From NCBI GenBank assembly GCA_030248215.1, contig JASANG010002494.1, positions 56,634 through 120,633 on the forward strand: a DNA stretch of 64,000 bases, in the 5' to 3' direction. Position numbers and translations under genes: made by a program. The DNA comes from Enoplolaimus lenunculus. Taxonomy: Eukaryota; Nematoda; Enoplea; Enoplida; Thoracostomopsidae. This document shows positions 21,761 to 34,682 of this stretch, piece after piece (the first letter of the stretch is position 1; each line of letters opens with the position of its first letter). The notes beneath the pieces are model-generated. The model was not told where the DNA came from and ran no database searches. It saw only the letters and a program-made list of their open reading frames with translations.

Positions 21761-22210
21761 TACGGTAGTGACCCGATTAATAGGAGGACTGATATTTATT
21801 TGGCCTCTCCAGAGGGAACCCCCTGTTACTCGGTTACAGACTGTTATTTATATTTAACCCGCTCTCCACCGCCCTTTGTTACTGACATATATCCGGTGTA
21901 GCAACTATCCGTTAAATTAAATGTTTATTGGTCTTGAATTAAAAGTTTGAGCGATAACAGAAGGTTATACTTAGGAATATACGTTCAAAACTTAAGTACG
22001 CTTTAAAGCTTCTTTACTCAACTTTACTTGGCCCTAGAGTCAATTATGCGCTACAATTAGGGATAATTGACATCAATGGACTGTAATTAGGGTTTAGGGA
22101 CTCTATCCGCTTACGGACTCTTATTAGGCATACGGATTCCTGTCGACTGGGACTCAAAATAGTGACTCCCCTCTTATTACCCCACACCCTCATATTCGAG
22201 TAACTCCAGT
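21761..22210. mobile_element. Second copy of the TA-flanked MITE
   Basis: Starts TACGGTAGTGACCCGATTAA and ends CATATTCGAGTAACTCCAGT. The interior is collinear with the 11613 copy (GGTTACAGACTGTTATTTAT, CTATCCGCTTACGGACTC). Confidence 0.78.
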
Positions 22211-22864
22211 CAACGGTAAAGCATTTTAACTCTCACGAACCATTCCTATTTGCGTAATGTACCTTATTCTCAAACCGAAGAACAAAATACGTTTAAAATA
22301 GACGCCGTATAGTTTAAAATAGTACATTCCAATCTTAAACGATAAAACTTTAGTTCTTGTAGGAATACACATGTGTCAAAAGTGTAATATTTGAAACAGA
22401 ATTGTGACACCACCGCAAATCGTACGCAAAATATTGTGGATGCTGCATCAGGAGGCAACAGCCTATTTGGATACTAACAAGCGTCCATACCTGTGGGATT
22501 AATTAATCTTTTCCTATTTCTCAAATACTCAACTGCTGTGGCTAGAAACAACACAAGTACCCGTCGAGTTTCACCCTTTGGTTCAAAATTTCGTCACGAT
22601 AGTTAAAATTGTAATTTTTGAAATAATGTCCTCGATGGGTGGGGCTCGACCAACGTCCAATCCCCCATCATAAGATCCGTTTTATTTCGGACTGCTCAAG
22701 CAACGATTGGATCAAAACTAAACCACTCAGCCAATGATATTAACGTATAGGTTGCGAAGAGAATACGCAAATAGCACAATGTGACTTTGGTCAATGTTAC
22801 TTTCAGGAGCCGTGACCGAATCCTAAACGATATCCCTAATCCTATATATTAGTCCAAGGGTCGA

Positions 22865-23225
22865 GATATATTTGTCGTGCGGCATTGTCCGTCACCGTCC
22901 GGCGCCGTGCGTCACCATCCGTCACTTACGGTATCATACGTGCGTAATTTGCGTACGATACCGCGCAGCGACGGACGGCACCAGACGGTGACGGGCGGCG
23001 CCAGACGGTGACGGGCGGCGCCATACGGATGACGCACGCCGCCGTACGTCATCAAAAGTATAGCGCCACCGTAAGCCTTAGCGTTGCGCGTATGGTGCTA
23101 TACTTGCCACGCAGAGGCGCCGTTCGTCACCATACGGTATCGCACGCGAGCAATTCGCGCACGGTGACTCACGATGACCAATGACGGCGGACGGCGACGG
23201 ACGTTATCAAAAGTATAGCGTCCGT
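22865..23225. mobile_element. Two or three degenerate family C copies in tandem
   Basis: Repeated CGTCCGTCACC / GGTGACGGACGG blocks with internal ends AAAAGTATAGCGCCACC (about 23055) and GGTGCTATACTTGCCACGC (about 23095), closing with AAAAGTATAGCG (about 23220). Confidence 0.6.
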
Positions 23226-23557
23226 TTAAGTTCAAAACTAAGCCTAAACCTAAGCAAAGAATAGCCAAATGCCTAAGCCTACACTATATTGCAGTTGTGC
23301 AGAAAAACATTGCACACCCAAGCAGTAACATTGAACGCAACTTTGGCACAGGTTACTCCTTAGAAACACGCGACTGAAATGTGATAGGGAATTTTGAGTT
23401 CATTTTCTGTTGTCAATTCACAAACAATAATTGAAAATAGAACGTCGTAATATGCGGTGAAGTAGGGGCACATGATTTACTTTCCATTCAGGGGCTCCGG
23501 CCTCCAAGTGCTCACACTTTCTCATTGTTATGAGTCAAACTGACCCTCCCCGAACGG

Positions 23558-23728
23558 GCCCGAAGCCAAGGGGGGCCAAGGGGGGCTCACCCCCACTGGA
23601 AAGTTTTTGGTGCCCACCCGCTAAAAAATTTTCAACCTTGCTTGTAACTCATTGAATATATACCATTGAATGCCCCTCTAAAAATTTTAGCCCCCATAGC
23701 AAGGTGAGCTGGCTACAGGCCTGTCTCA
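23558..23728. mobile_element. Family F MITE
   Basis: GGGCCCGAAGCCAAGGGG, AACCTTGCTTGTAACTCATT, and GGTGAGCTGGCTACAGGCCT. Confidence 0.7.
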
Positions 23729-23749
23729 GAAAAAGGCTTTTCCTGAGTA

Positions 23750-23875
23750 AAACAAACTGAGTCAAATTCGACTCTGCCAGGGTCCAATTCGGCTCACCCG
23801 AGTCGCTCAGCGAGTCGAATTTGACTCAGCTTTTCGGACAGAGTCAATTTGACTCTCCATTTTTGCAGTGTAACG
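23750..23875. repeat. Short GAGTCAAAT fold-back copy
   Basis: GTCAAATTCGACTCTGCCAG, then GAGTCAATTTGACTCTCCAT, ending TTTTTGCAGTG. Same words as the 19432 copy with a smaller loop. Confidence 0.65.
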
Positions 23876-24372
23876 AGCCAATACATAAAAGTATATACTT
23901 CGTTGTATTTTTCTGTTTCAATAATGAATTGCTCAGAGTCGGAGTGGAGTTGAAGGTAACAGCAGGTCATCCTGGTTAGGGTCCCCTGAAAATGAAGTGG
24001 TCTCATAGAGGCGGAAGCCCTTTTGCGAAACCAATTTTAAAAAACTTGGCTATATGTGGGGGGAAAATTTTCCATTTCGGAGGGGGGGGGTAAATGCAGA
24101 AGAGTATTGTAGTTTCCCCACCTCCTCACATATTGCAGACGTTCGAGATTATATTCTAATGCTTGCACCGAATCCATGACAATTCGTCGCCCGACAACTT
24201 GTCGCCAAACCATATCTTAAAGCCTATGAATAAATCTAAGTGTAGTCCGAAGTCTAAGCCTAAGTAATGGATGACGAATTGCCGAGTAGACAAAGTTTCG
24301 GATTTACTAGTTGTCGAGCGACGAGTTGTGGCACCGTTTGAACAATGTCATTGGAACTAACATAAACACTTA

Positions 24373-24555
24373 GCCAATGTAAAGAACAGGGGCGGAAAAA
24401 TATTATAGGCATATTCCTAAGCCTAAGCCTAAGCGTAAAGAATGAGCATATTCCTAAGCCTAAGCCTATGCTAAGCAAAAAAATTTGTCTAAAGCGTATG
24501 CTAGCTCTTTTCTAGTTCCACAGAAAAACGTTCCGCCCCGATATTTACACGGTCA
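24373..24555. mobile_element. MITE, family A, perfect 8-bp TSD
   Basis: GCCAATGTAAAGAACAGGGG left end and CGCCCCGATATTTACACGG right end. Both flanks are AACACTTA (24365-24372 and 24556-24563). Confidence 0.85.
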
Positions 24556-24651
24556 AACACTTAAGATTTGACGCATTTAACCCTGAAATATCAGGACAAC
24601 GATTCAAAACCTAATATTCCGTATTCAAAAAAGAACACTTATAAAATTAGT

Positions 24652-24808
24652 GGCCCATGTATAGAGAACAGGGCCGGATCCTTTTCTGGATGAGCTATAA
24701 TAGAATCAGTTTAAACTTTAGACTAATTTTTTTGCTTAGGCATAGGCTTAGACTAAGGCTCAGGCTTAGGCTCATACTACTGTTCCGGCCCTGTTCTATA
24801 CATGGGCC
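24652..24808. mobile_element. MITE, family A', perfect 8-bp TSD
   Basis: GGCCCATGTATAGAGAACAG and CTGTTCTATACATGGGCC ends. Both flanks are AAATTAGT (24644-24651, 24809-24816). Confidence 0.9.
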
Positions 24809-25297
24809 AAATTAGTAATCAGTAAAATTTCAAAAGCATCAGTCAAATTTCGAAACATGCATGACCTCTGAAACAATATGCGTAGGAACAAAACAAGTAT
24901 ACGACCTATCGCCGCAAACAGCCACAGACAACATTTTGTGAATGAAACCAATTAATTTGCATATTCATCATCTCTATTTTCATTCATTCATAAAATCTCA
25001 TTTTTACTACGATAATCTTGTGAAAACTGTGGCGATGTCGAAAATCGGTCACGAGCGTCGCGATCCAGTTTCAAGTAAAAACATTTCGGCCGACCAAAGG
25101 AAACTTTTAATTGAAAAAATTTAAGATCGAGCAGGTTTTGAAGAAAAAAATTTTGGAAAATTTATACTCCAGACTTTCGCGTTTATCGGCAATTTTTGGT
25201 GTATTCGCTACTTTTGTATGTTCCCTTAAATAATCAGATTTATGCATAAGTTTTGCGTGAAACATACGCTCTGTATTGCATATACCTTAACGACATC

Positions 25298-25473
25298 GGC
25301 CAATGTAAAGAACAGGACCGGAAAAGTATTATAAAGTATATTCCTAAGCCTAACCCTAAGCCTACGAATGAGCATATTCCTAAGCCTAAGCCTAAGCAAA
25401 AAAAACAAAATCTTAAGCTTACTCTATTCAAGTCCAACAGAAAAACCTTCCGCCACTGATCTTTACATGGGCC
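25298..25473. mobile_element. MITE, family A
   Basis: GGCCAATGTAAAGAACAGGA and CGCCACTGATCTTTACATGG ends with a short hexamer interior. No convincing target duplication remains. Confidence 0.75.
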
Positions 25474-26070
25474 ATAAACCGTGAAAAAATACAAAGTTTG
25501 TTTTAACTATTCCACATTTGTTCTCGGTACCCTAAATTTCAAAGCTACTCTCCTTTTGGAGTGATGCCCATACAACCTACTTTCCAACCGTTTTTCCATC
25601 ATAGTATAGAACCCCATAAAATTTAAAAACTGTCGGCCCAGATGAACTCTATTTCAAATAAATTTACTGCAAAATTCAGCACATACATAGAATATAGATA
25701 ACAAACACCAAATATGAGCCAAAATCAAAATAAAGCGTTACTTTTCACACGGCCAATAAAACTTTAAAAGATCAATTTATACAACGTACAACAGGGATGT
25801 AATAGTAGAACACACATTCTTAAGCCCACATTGAAGCGTGAGAAATAGCTAGCTCATCTCGTCTAAGTGTGAGCCTAAACCAAAGCAAAAAATTAATGTA
25901 AATATAGGTTAACACTATTGAAGTCCAGCAGAAAAATGATGTAACAAGTTTAAAAACGACCTTCTGACAACAGATATTTGGTATATTTAACAGCTAAGTT
26001 CATTATTTTACACAAACTACAAATTTCGCCTTACCACCGACTCAGGCTTCACCAAAATGTATTGACCTAT

Positions 26071-29000
26071 CTACTGCTTCCAAGAACCCATATCCGGTCC
26101 TAAGGCATACTTTACCGGCTTCCCTTCAAATGATACACCGCCATCAAACGTCTGGCCTTCCCACAACGGCGGGGGAACAAACCCACCCAAGAAATCATTA
26201 TAGTCAGCGCTATCTTTCACGGCCCTACCCTCTTCATTCTGCTGATCACCTCCGCCATGCCACTGTAGCATCTCCGCGACCTCTCCAGATTCCAGCTGAG
26301 CCTGATAATACTGAAACCATTGTCGGTGCCATTCGCGTTGCTCCGCTTCTTCTCCAATCGCTGTCGGCTGCGTTTCACGATACCATTCCAACCACGCGTT
26401 GTACTTCGACGAATCTTCAAACGAAATTTGACTTTTAAACTTTTTCACTTTTTGTCCAGTATCCGGTTGTGCATTACCCTCATCGTATCCGCCGGACTTA
26501 ACCCACACTACATTGTTGTCTTTATGCCCGTCATTTTTCGCCTGAGCAATATCGTGTCCACTCTTATTTGTACATTCACTGAAAAATCCTCTCAGTTTCG
26601 GCGTTTTCTTTTCACCCTCCTGTGCATCTGCAACACTACCATAATCGACATAGCTCATCTCGTAGTATTCCGAGTCAACACTGCCTCCCCTCATATTGTC
26701 ACCGTCAAATCTACCGCTACCTGCAGAAGCGCACCGGTCACCCTCGAATTCATTCCCAGTCGCAGTCATTCCAACTTCAAAACCAACCGCTTGCCGGTCG
26801 ATTGTTTTTCCGTCCGTTCTTTTTTCGTTTTCTTCTGTTAAATCCTCGTTTGCCTCGTCAATTCGCTCGAGTCCGTTGACAGCCGACCCCAGTGCTCCTC
26901 CTCGCTTCCAGCGACTTGCGTAGTAGTACAATTGAGCTGTTTTTGACGTAAAAGTAGGCAACTTTCCAGTTGTGGACGCATTTTTCTTGCTTTTCGACTT
27001 TTTCTTCGCCGATGATCTATTACTCCCCAAAGGCCGACAGGTAAACAGACTCGAAAGCTCGTTAGGTATCCGTACCACAGGCGAGGTCCCGTCAAACCCA
27101 TATTCACATTCTGGCATTCCAATCACAGTCAAATTAGAACCCGTAGCAACTGTTGTAGGCCCATAGCTGCTGCTTTCATTCACGCCAAATCGACTAGGTA
27201 TGTAACTATTATCGCTTTGGGTTTCACTCGTCTGATGACCATACTTTAAGCTGGTTCGGCCAAAAATGTCGTCAACAGCCTGACAAAACCATGCCGGGGG
27301 TGACCCTCGAGGTCTAGGTACAGTAGATAGACGTCGTTCAGAAACAGGCTTTGCGGGCACGGTAACACCTAATTGAAATAGACTAGGCAGCGGTTTTGGT
27401 TGAGTTGTAGAACTGAACTTCCGCTTACGACTGCCATTAAAGTCTACTATAGTTTCCGGTGGAAGGCCTGAAATTAAAATTCAAACTCAGCACCAACATT
27501 TTCAGCTTTTACATTACACAAAATTGAACATATTCACGCATGGCTAACCATCCATTGGATGACTATGGTTTCCAGATCTCGGCCGATGCCCCCTGATTGG
27601 ATGGGTAATACATCGTACGATATTGATTTTTAATTGCGTACTCATTTAAAATTTTCGGCTCCCCTCCAGTTTAAAGTTTCCTTAGACCCCTTTGTAACCT
27701 ACAATATTGCAACTGCTTAAAAACTTTCACATGTTTCAAATGACTACATATCGCTGATTTAAATTTAAAACCAAAAACACCACAAAAATGTAATAGATTT
27801 CAACATATATTGGACACAGGCGAAAACTCGGGCCGTAAATTACAATCTGCCTAATTTTTAATAATTGGAATCTCGCTTACCTGAAGTCTCAGTGAATCCG
27901 ATTTCGTCGTCACCATACTCCTCAGTAAACGCCTGCTCCACGACTTCACCAGATGCATCCTCTGTAACTACAAACCAAACTGATACAATCGTGGTCTCCG
28001 AAGTAAAAAACATTCTCACTTAACAAAAATTTACTTTCCAACTCAAATTTTAGTAATATTGGTCTATATTCTCGTGACAAATCTTGCAAAGATTCTCTTA
28101 AACTTTGTAAAACTATATCTGAAATTATGGCACAACGACGAATTTGCTAAAATTTCTCGGAAACATGTTCCCAATGCCGTATTATGAATATCCATGGTTA
28201 CCAGCTGGTAACTGATATTCCAAATACAAGCTGTTATTCAAGACAACAGATATATTAGATTTCCAGAAATCGTCTAACTGCTTACATAAATGTTCAGACC
28301 ACACCACCAGGGTGGTAACAAAAATTTGCATTCGCATTCTACAAATTACCAATGGATTCGGATTCGGTCAAGTACAGTATTACGTTCCACTCTGCACGAC
28401 ACAACAATTTTCGTGCAGGAGTAACCACGGAAGTATAGAAACTTTAAAAAACCTAAATCCAACTTACCACACTGTTCACCCTTGCTTGTAGTCAAATCCC
28501 TGTAAAGAGTTTCAAAAATTGACGTATTATACTTTTGCGAAAATTTTCGTTGGTGCTGAACCATCAAGTAGTTGCAATAATATAAACACGGAAAGTATTA
28601 TGTTAAAAACTTTAAGTACAGTTTCCTTACACCATAATTTCTTTCCAATATGCACAAACTGTTTGTCATCACAACAATAAGACACTTTATTTCGTACTTC
28701 GAGCAATAGCCTCAGATTTAAGCTAGCTCATCAAACAGCGAACCAAGACGACCCCATAGTAAGGGGTGCTCTATGCTTTTCTGTGCGGAGCAAAGCCGCG
28801 TGGCGCCGCGCGATCCCACCGTATTTTTTGGTTCCATGAGAAATGTGGCAAAATCTATTCCTGTTCAGGACAATAATATTTAGTTCATATTATAAATCTA
28901 CGCCCAGTAACCAAATCTTTGATCTTGTGCAAGCATCTTATTCTAAAGCATTCACAGTTTCCATCCAACACCCCTTCTCTTACCTGCTTTCTGATTCAGT

Positions 29001-32000
29001 CTCTGCCGATAAATCACTAGCGCTTGGCGTATCACAGCTGTCCACAGGTGGCGTTTTCTCGGGCGGTTTCCACCATGGTGGTGGAACTTCACCTGGTTCA
29101 AGCTCCCACGATACCTGTAAAAATCAAAACAAAACACTGAACTCACACATTTATGTTTCCAACATTTCAACAATCATAACTACTTTGAGGATTACAATAG
29201 TTTACAATATAGCGTTAGAAGGCATTTAAAATGAATGTTTATATAAGTTAAGAATATTTTTAGTATTCGAGAAAATGTAGAACACTGAAAATAATATATT
29301 TGATGGCCGCTATGGATCAGCTCCACCGGATTGGGGGTTTAAAAGATCCGCATACCGCAATCACCTGAAAATCTACTGAAATGAAACAATTTTCAAAATG
29401 CGACCATTTTTGAACCAGAAGGAGCCTGGCGAGAAAAACAACAATGACCGCAGTGACAAGCCTGGATTGGGGGTATCGCAGACAGCCAGGTAAACTATGG
29501 TCTTAGCGACTGGTTAGCACCACTTTCGGATTTGAATATATCGCGAATCAATAAGAGCATAATTGTTAAATATCATTATTCTATATAATAACTTTATATT
29601 TCTATGGAGTTATGGACGCGAAACCTTGTTTGCTGGATTAAAAAACAATCTGGCAACTCGATACACTCAGATCCAATTCTGAACATCCACCGAGGACTGT
29701 CTCAACCATTCAACTAAAAATCTAAAAGACCTGTCAATACCTGGGTAACATGCCGCGGTGGAACAGTAGGATCATAGCTAGGCTGTCGCTCATTTACGTG
29801 TCCAGAAGTCGCGGTAGACGATGGTGAAAATGGCCGCCTTGGCATGCGCTTCCAAGCTATTGGCGAGCGACGCAATGGATCCGATCGGAACTCGTCGTTG
29901 AAACCCAACGGAGCAGATATACATCGTCTGAAAATAAAATAAATCAGCAGATGCAAAAAGCACAATTAACGTATTAGATTTATGAATGTCCAATGTAAAA
30001 TTTAACTGAAAACATATTTGCGACTAATCACTACAAAAAGGCCTGACGATTGGTGTTTTTTCAAACCAAAGAACCAGATACAAATACTATTAAAGCAATA
30101 TTTTAAAACCCTTTCTACTCAAATATCGAAATACATATGCATATGCTACTAAAGCTATCGACCCATTCCACATTCAAGCAAAATGTATTCCAGCTGCTAA
30201 TTTGTGCTTTCTGTTAAACTCACAAACGAACAGCTGCCGGGCAATTTTACACAATTGGAGTCCGGACGTTTTTACAAAGGGAACACCTTCTGAAGGTTGA
30301 TTTCCCTACTTATTCCTCAGCCGCCCGACAAACAATAAAGCATACTTATCTACTCATCGTTGCAAGGGCAACCAATAGTCAGGGGAATCGCCAGAAACCG
30401 TCATTTAACTACGTTTCACTAATGGGGGCAGGGCAGAGTGTTCCATTAGGCCCGAGTTCCTTTATGCCGACCCTTAAATCTGTGAACTTCCTGACTTTCC
30501 CTCGCTTGGTCAAAGCCAAAAATAAAAAATTCAAATAACATGCTTCATATCACACATTAATTTAAATCCACCCTAAACTTACTCTGTCCTTCGTGGTAGG
30601 CTAGATCTTCTCATCGATGACGTCATATTAACAGCTTCGACATCCGGATCCGCGTGATCGCGATTCGTTGTCAACAAATTATCGCCACGGTCATATAGCC
30701 TTAAATTCCGGCTACTCGATCTTTCTCCAGCTCGCAAACGAATGCGATTATCAACTTCAGCGTAACCGCCAACAACTGAGTGGTAACGCTAGAAGGATCA
30801 GAAAATCTCTGACAGAAATCCGTCAAACCTATTTACCGGTTCAGCTCAAGTGACCAAAAAGAATAACCGCGGCGGTACAAGAATGTTACAGAAACCTAAA
30901 ATTTCGTGGCTCACGCTCAGTGTCCAGCACCTACCAATTCCAAAGCTACACTTGGCATACTGTATATTTGGCATATAAATTTCTAAGCAGCATTTATTTG
31001 AAGGCAAAATCTTTTTAATTACAAAAACGCAAGGACTGGATTAAGAAGTGCAATCACGATTGCATTCCTAACGCGACGCTAAACGCAGTTGCTCATTACT
31101 TACACGCTTTACAACGCCTTGCAGGATTCATGAGGTCAAGCTAATTTTCTCGCTTGCTATATGCGCATACAAAAACTTGTGCATCAAGTTATCCGCTCCC
31201 GAAACAACGTCCAGGCTACGCTCTTGCTGCGCTATGATTAATTTTGCCCAAGGTTACAATTATTACGACAGCATACCAATGTAACCCTTACTTTGTCATA
31301 CATCGGAGTCATACTGGTTCTCGATCGTTTTTTGTTTCTTCGATCCACCAAACCACTGGACATCATCCTCGATGCGTCTGTAGTTTCTCGCAACGCCACA
31401 CACGATTTGTCAAATTTTGCCGTATTGTCCACAATACGCGCAACGCGATTTACCAGTGCGTTCAGCAATTGCCAGACAGAAGACACAGCAACCTGCAACT
31501 GAACACTTTAAGACACTAATTTGAGCCAAAAACTTGATAATTAGTTTAACATCTTCTAAATTCGACACGGACCGATATTAACAATAAACGACAGTCTGTT
31601 ACTCTTCGTCAAATCATATCCAACATACAAAAACAAAAAAACGTATTCAACCCAAGGCGGCACCGAATCCCAAGAGTTGACCGAAACTGAGCCTTAATTT
31701 GTCGCTAATTTGCCGAATATCTGAACCCAAACCTTTCATTTTCCAAATTTTCAATACATCGATAAGTTGTTTCAGGATACCAACGCAATACAAAAACTAA
31801 ATACGATTAGAACTAGAGATGTGCCGAATAATCGGCATCGGCATGGGTAATAATCAACACTTTTCGTGAGTATCGGCATCGCCACTGCGAAGAAATTGCC
31901 GAATCTTTGCCGATTCTTTTTGCACATATAACAGTCAGTTGGAATGCTATCAGTTTCGTTTCTGGGTGCATATCTGTATGTTTGGTTAGAAACACTGTTA

Positions 32001-33854
32001 TTTCTTTCGCGTTTGTATTTGGAAAAATTAATTGAAATTAACCATTCTTATAAATTTTTTAATCGTTTATCATGTTTAGGTTTTAAGTCTTCATGTATCG
32101 GCATCGGCAAAAATTTTGGTATCGGCACATCCCTAATTAGAACATTGTTTTTCGATCTGCAAAACTAACAACATTTATTGACCTAGCAAATCTATATTCT
32201 TCGCAAACAGCAATTATTATCGTGCCCGATCTTAAATAACTTGGTAATATATAAATCAATGTTTTTGGTTTCAGGTCGCAAATCTCTAAACTGACACACA
32301 TTGCAAACATTGTTGAATTCGACTTTTCACAACCAAATCTGAATCCGATTCCAAACCGCCAATCTTTGCCAAATCCGAACTTTTGCATCCACATTGCCAG
32401 CCATTTCCTCCTATGACATGTCACCCTTCTGATCCACTCTCACGTTGGCCTTCTTACCAGACCTAATTATTTTTAACCTTCCCACCCACCCCGAACCATT
32501 GGCCGTATCCAAGATACCTAACCTGTCCAAATTCCTCAACATCTTCCACTGTCGGCTTCGTTTCAATCGGAATATCAGCCTCTTCCTCGTCACTTTCATC
32601 TTCCGCCGACGAACTATAATCCGAGTTGCGTCGATCGTTCATTCGATTTCGATCAGCGACCACATACCACCATTTTCCAGCGTTGCCATCATGACGACTG
32701 TCGTCATCGATCGCCGACGTCTGTGGATCGGCTCGTTGTCTTGCGCTATAAACACGACCAAAATCGTCTGGCGACTCATAACGACCACTACGACCGTCAA
32801 ACGACCGTCGCCGCCGTCGATCCCGGTCGCTGTCACGACCGATCGCCGCTCGACCGAACCATGGCTGTCCACGATCGACACCGGGACGCTCTAATCGATC
32901 ATCGACGTCGCGATTACGATATCGTTCGTGCAACGCTCTTGCGACACGATAATACGTATTGTAACACGAGTCGAACGCGAAGAGCGGCGACGACTGGCGG
33001 CGACTTCTCGTTGCAGCATCGCCGCAAGTTGTTGCCGTTGATCGCCGGTTGTTGTGGCGGTTTACGATAACGATCGATCGCAATCCGTTCGGCGACGGTG
33101 CAACCGACAACGACGGCAACCGGCGACTACTGAGACGCTTGTATTTTTGAGTAATCGAACGAGCAATAGAACTACTATCGGACTTCACATTGCGATCCGT
33201 GGTTTCTCTTACCTTTGCCAGCTGTACAACTGAATGAATACTTCGACGCGGTTGCTCTAATCGACGATGTTCTCTTGATAACATTTTCGCTGAGTCATTG
33301 CTCAAACCTCTGTCTCCACTCGTACCAGAAACTTTATCAGCGAGCTTGTCACTCTTAGAAGGAACTACGACAGCGCTAGCTAATACCCTAATGGGCTGCT
33401 CGCTACGCTCCCTATCTTCCATTGTGTGTCCCCAGTCGCTGCTGTTACCTCGATTGCGACTTATCGACGGTGTCGGTTTGACCACACAACTCGCAACAGA
33501 AACTTGACAACTCGTGCGCGACTCTACAGATTGCTCGCGAAGCCCAGAGCTTTTAGACCGAGACCTGGCTTTCTTCCGTAACGACCGTCGTTCGCAACTG
33601 CAGTCGGCTTTACGTTTACGATTCGACAACTCCAAACGTTCGTTGCTAGCTATGTTATTATTAATTTTATCTTCAGACGTCTTACGCGACTTTGATCGGC
33701 ACCGATTTCCTCGTCGATCGCAGCCACCATGACTAGAGCTACGGCACACGTTTCGCTGATATTCGCTTTGATCAGATACATTAACAGTAGATACCACTGA
33801 GCATACCTGTGTTATACCGTGCGACTTCTGTAACCAATGCATACGCGAGCTCAT
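26071..33854 (-). CDS. Unrecognised Ser/Arg-rich and Trp-rich protein, about 1198 aa
   Basis: I do not recognise the family. Exons in transcript order: 33854-32523, 31498-31292, 31140-31104, 30775-30583, 29927-29741, 29114-28984, 28499-28468, 27961-27881, 27467-26071. Every junction is phase-consistent, including a 37-bp and a 32-bp microexon. Residues 1-444 are rich in Arg, Ser and Asp (RRRRRSFDGRSGR near the middle) and end in an acidic patch (EDESDEEEADIP). The centre has basic and proline-rich pieces (VSWELEPGEVPPPWW). The last exon (about 465 aa) has a Lys-rich patch (KKKSKSKKN) and a Trp/Tyr-rich C-terminus (WLEWYRETQ, REWHRQWFQYYQAQ, PPPLWEG). The composition suggests a nuclear RNA-associated protein; that is inference. 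The start is the first ATG of the open frame, and an upstream exon is possible. There is no signal peptide or membrane segment. Confidence 0.72.
31814..32135. mobile_element. hAT-like MITE with perfect 8-bp TSD
   Basis: TAGAGATGTGCCGA at the left and TCGGCACATCCCTA at the right, with GCCGATGCCGAT-type words. Flanked by ATTAGAAC on both sides (31806-31813, 32136-32143). It lies in the first intron of the 1198-aa gene. A decayed relative is at about 57100-57388. Confidence 0.9.
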
Positions 33855-33929
33855 ACGACGAGCAGGGCAGTGTTGGTTCTAAGACTAGCCGCCACCTAGC
33901 TTGCATTATACACCGCTTTGACAAATCTA

Positions 33930-34013
33930 AGGGTGCCATCCAGGATGCAACAGGAATTACAATTTACCGGAACCGGAATTTGAAACAATCGGAATTCCTG
34001 TTGCACCCTAGTG
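33930..34013. mobile_element. Small GGGTGCAACAGGAATT fold-back element upstream of the 1198-aa gene
   Basis: GGGTGCCATCCAGGATGCAA, then CAGGAATTACAATTTACCGG, closing AATCGGAATTCCTGTTGCAC. The tip of each arm is the inverse of the other. Confidence 0.6.
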
Positions 34014-34682
34014 CCAGATCCCCAACAGGGAACAAAACCAAACCTTTCCACAAACATTTCGTATTAATGGCGGTACCCGGCAGCGAATTTCCGGTTCCGC
34101 TATCGATACTCGAGTAGACAAATTAAAAGTATACAATTTTGAAATTGCTATACAGCATCTCCTACAACAATTTACGCAACAGACACAGCCGGCATATACT
34201 GTGAAAGCTGTGACATGGTCTATATTTGCAAGTAATTTGTAGAAGATGCACAAAACAGCAAATTTTACCAAACCGGCAAAGGTTTACAAGAAACAACTGA
34301 AAAGAAAAGTAATTCCGCATAACTAATTTAAAGCTAACGTGCAGTCACAAGTAAAATTAAGTGCACGCTAATCACAACTGCATTCGGGTTAACAAAATTT
34401 TATAATCAGGTTTGAACTTTTCTATACTTTTTTAAGTAGTGTCTTGTTTGGAGCAAGGCTAATTAACACACTCTTGGCAACAACTGCGTAATGCACTCTT
34501 GGTACGTTAAATGCAACTGTTTACGTTCTGCGTATAAAGAAACCATTAACTATACCATTCAAACAATGAATAAACGAACTTTAAACTATGCGTAAAAGTA
34601 TGCCAATTGTGATATGCTACTTATTTGACAACAGCGGCTTACAAGATTTGGATAACTAACGTTCCACAGACAAATATATGGC

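Larger units (their letters stand above)
21377..26070. other. Intergenic region between CPEB1 and the 1198-aa gene
   Basis: Besides the MITEs listed separately, the remaining DNA is AT-rich and free of open frames with family similarity. Short frames here (for example 22270-22458) have no matching acceptor or donor that would join CPEB1. Confidence 0.55.
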
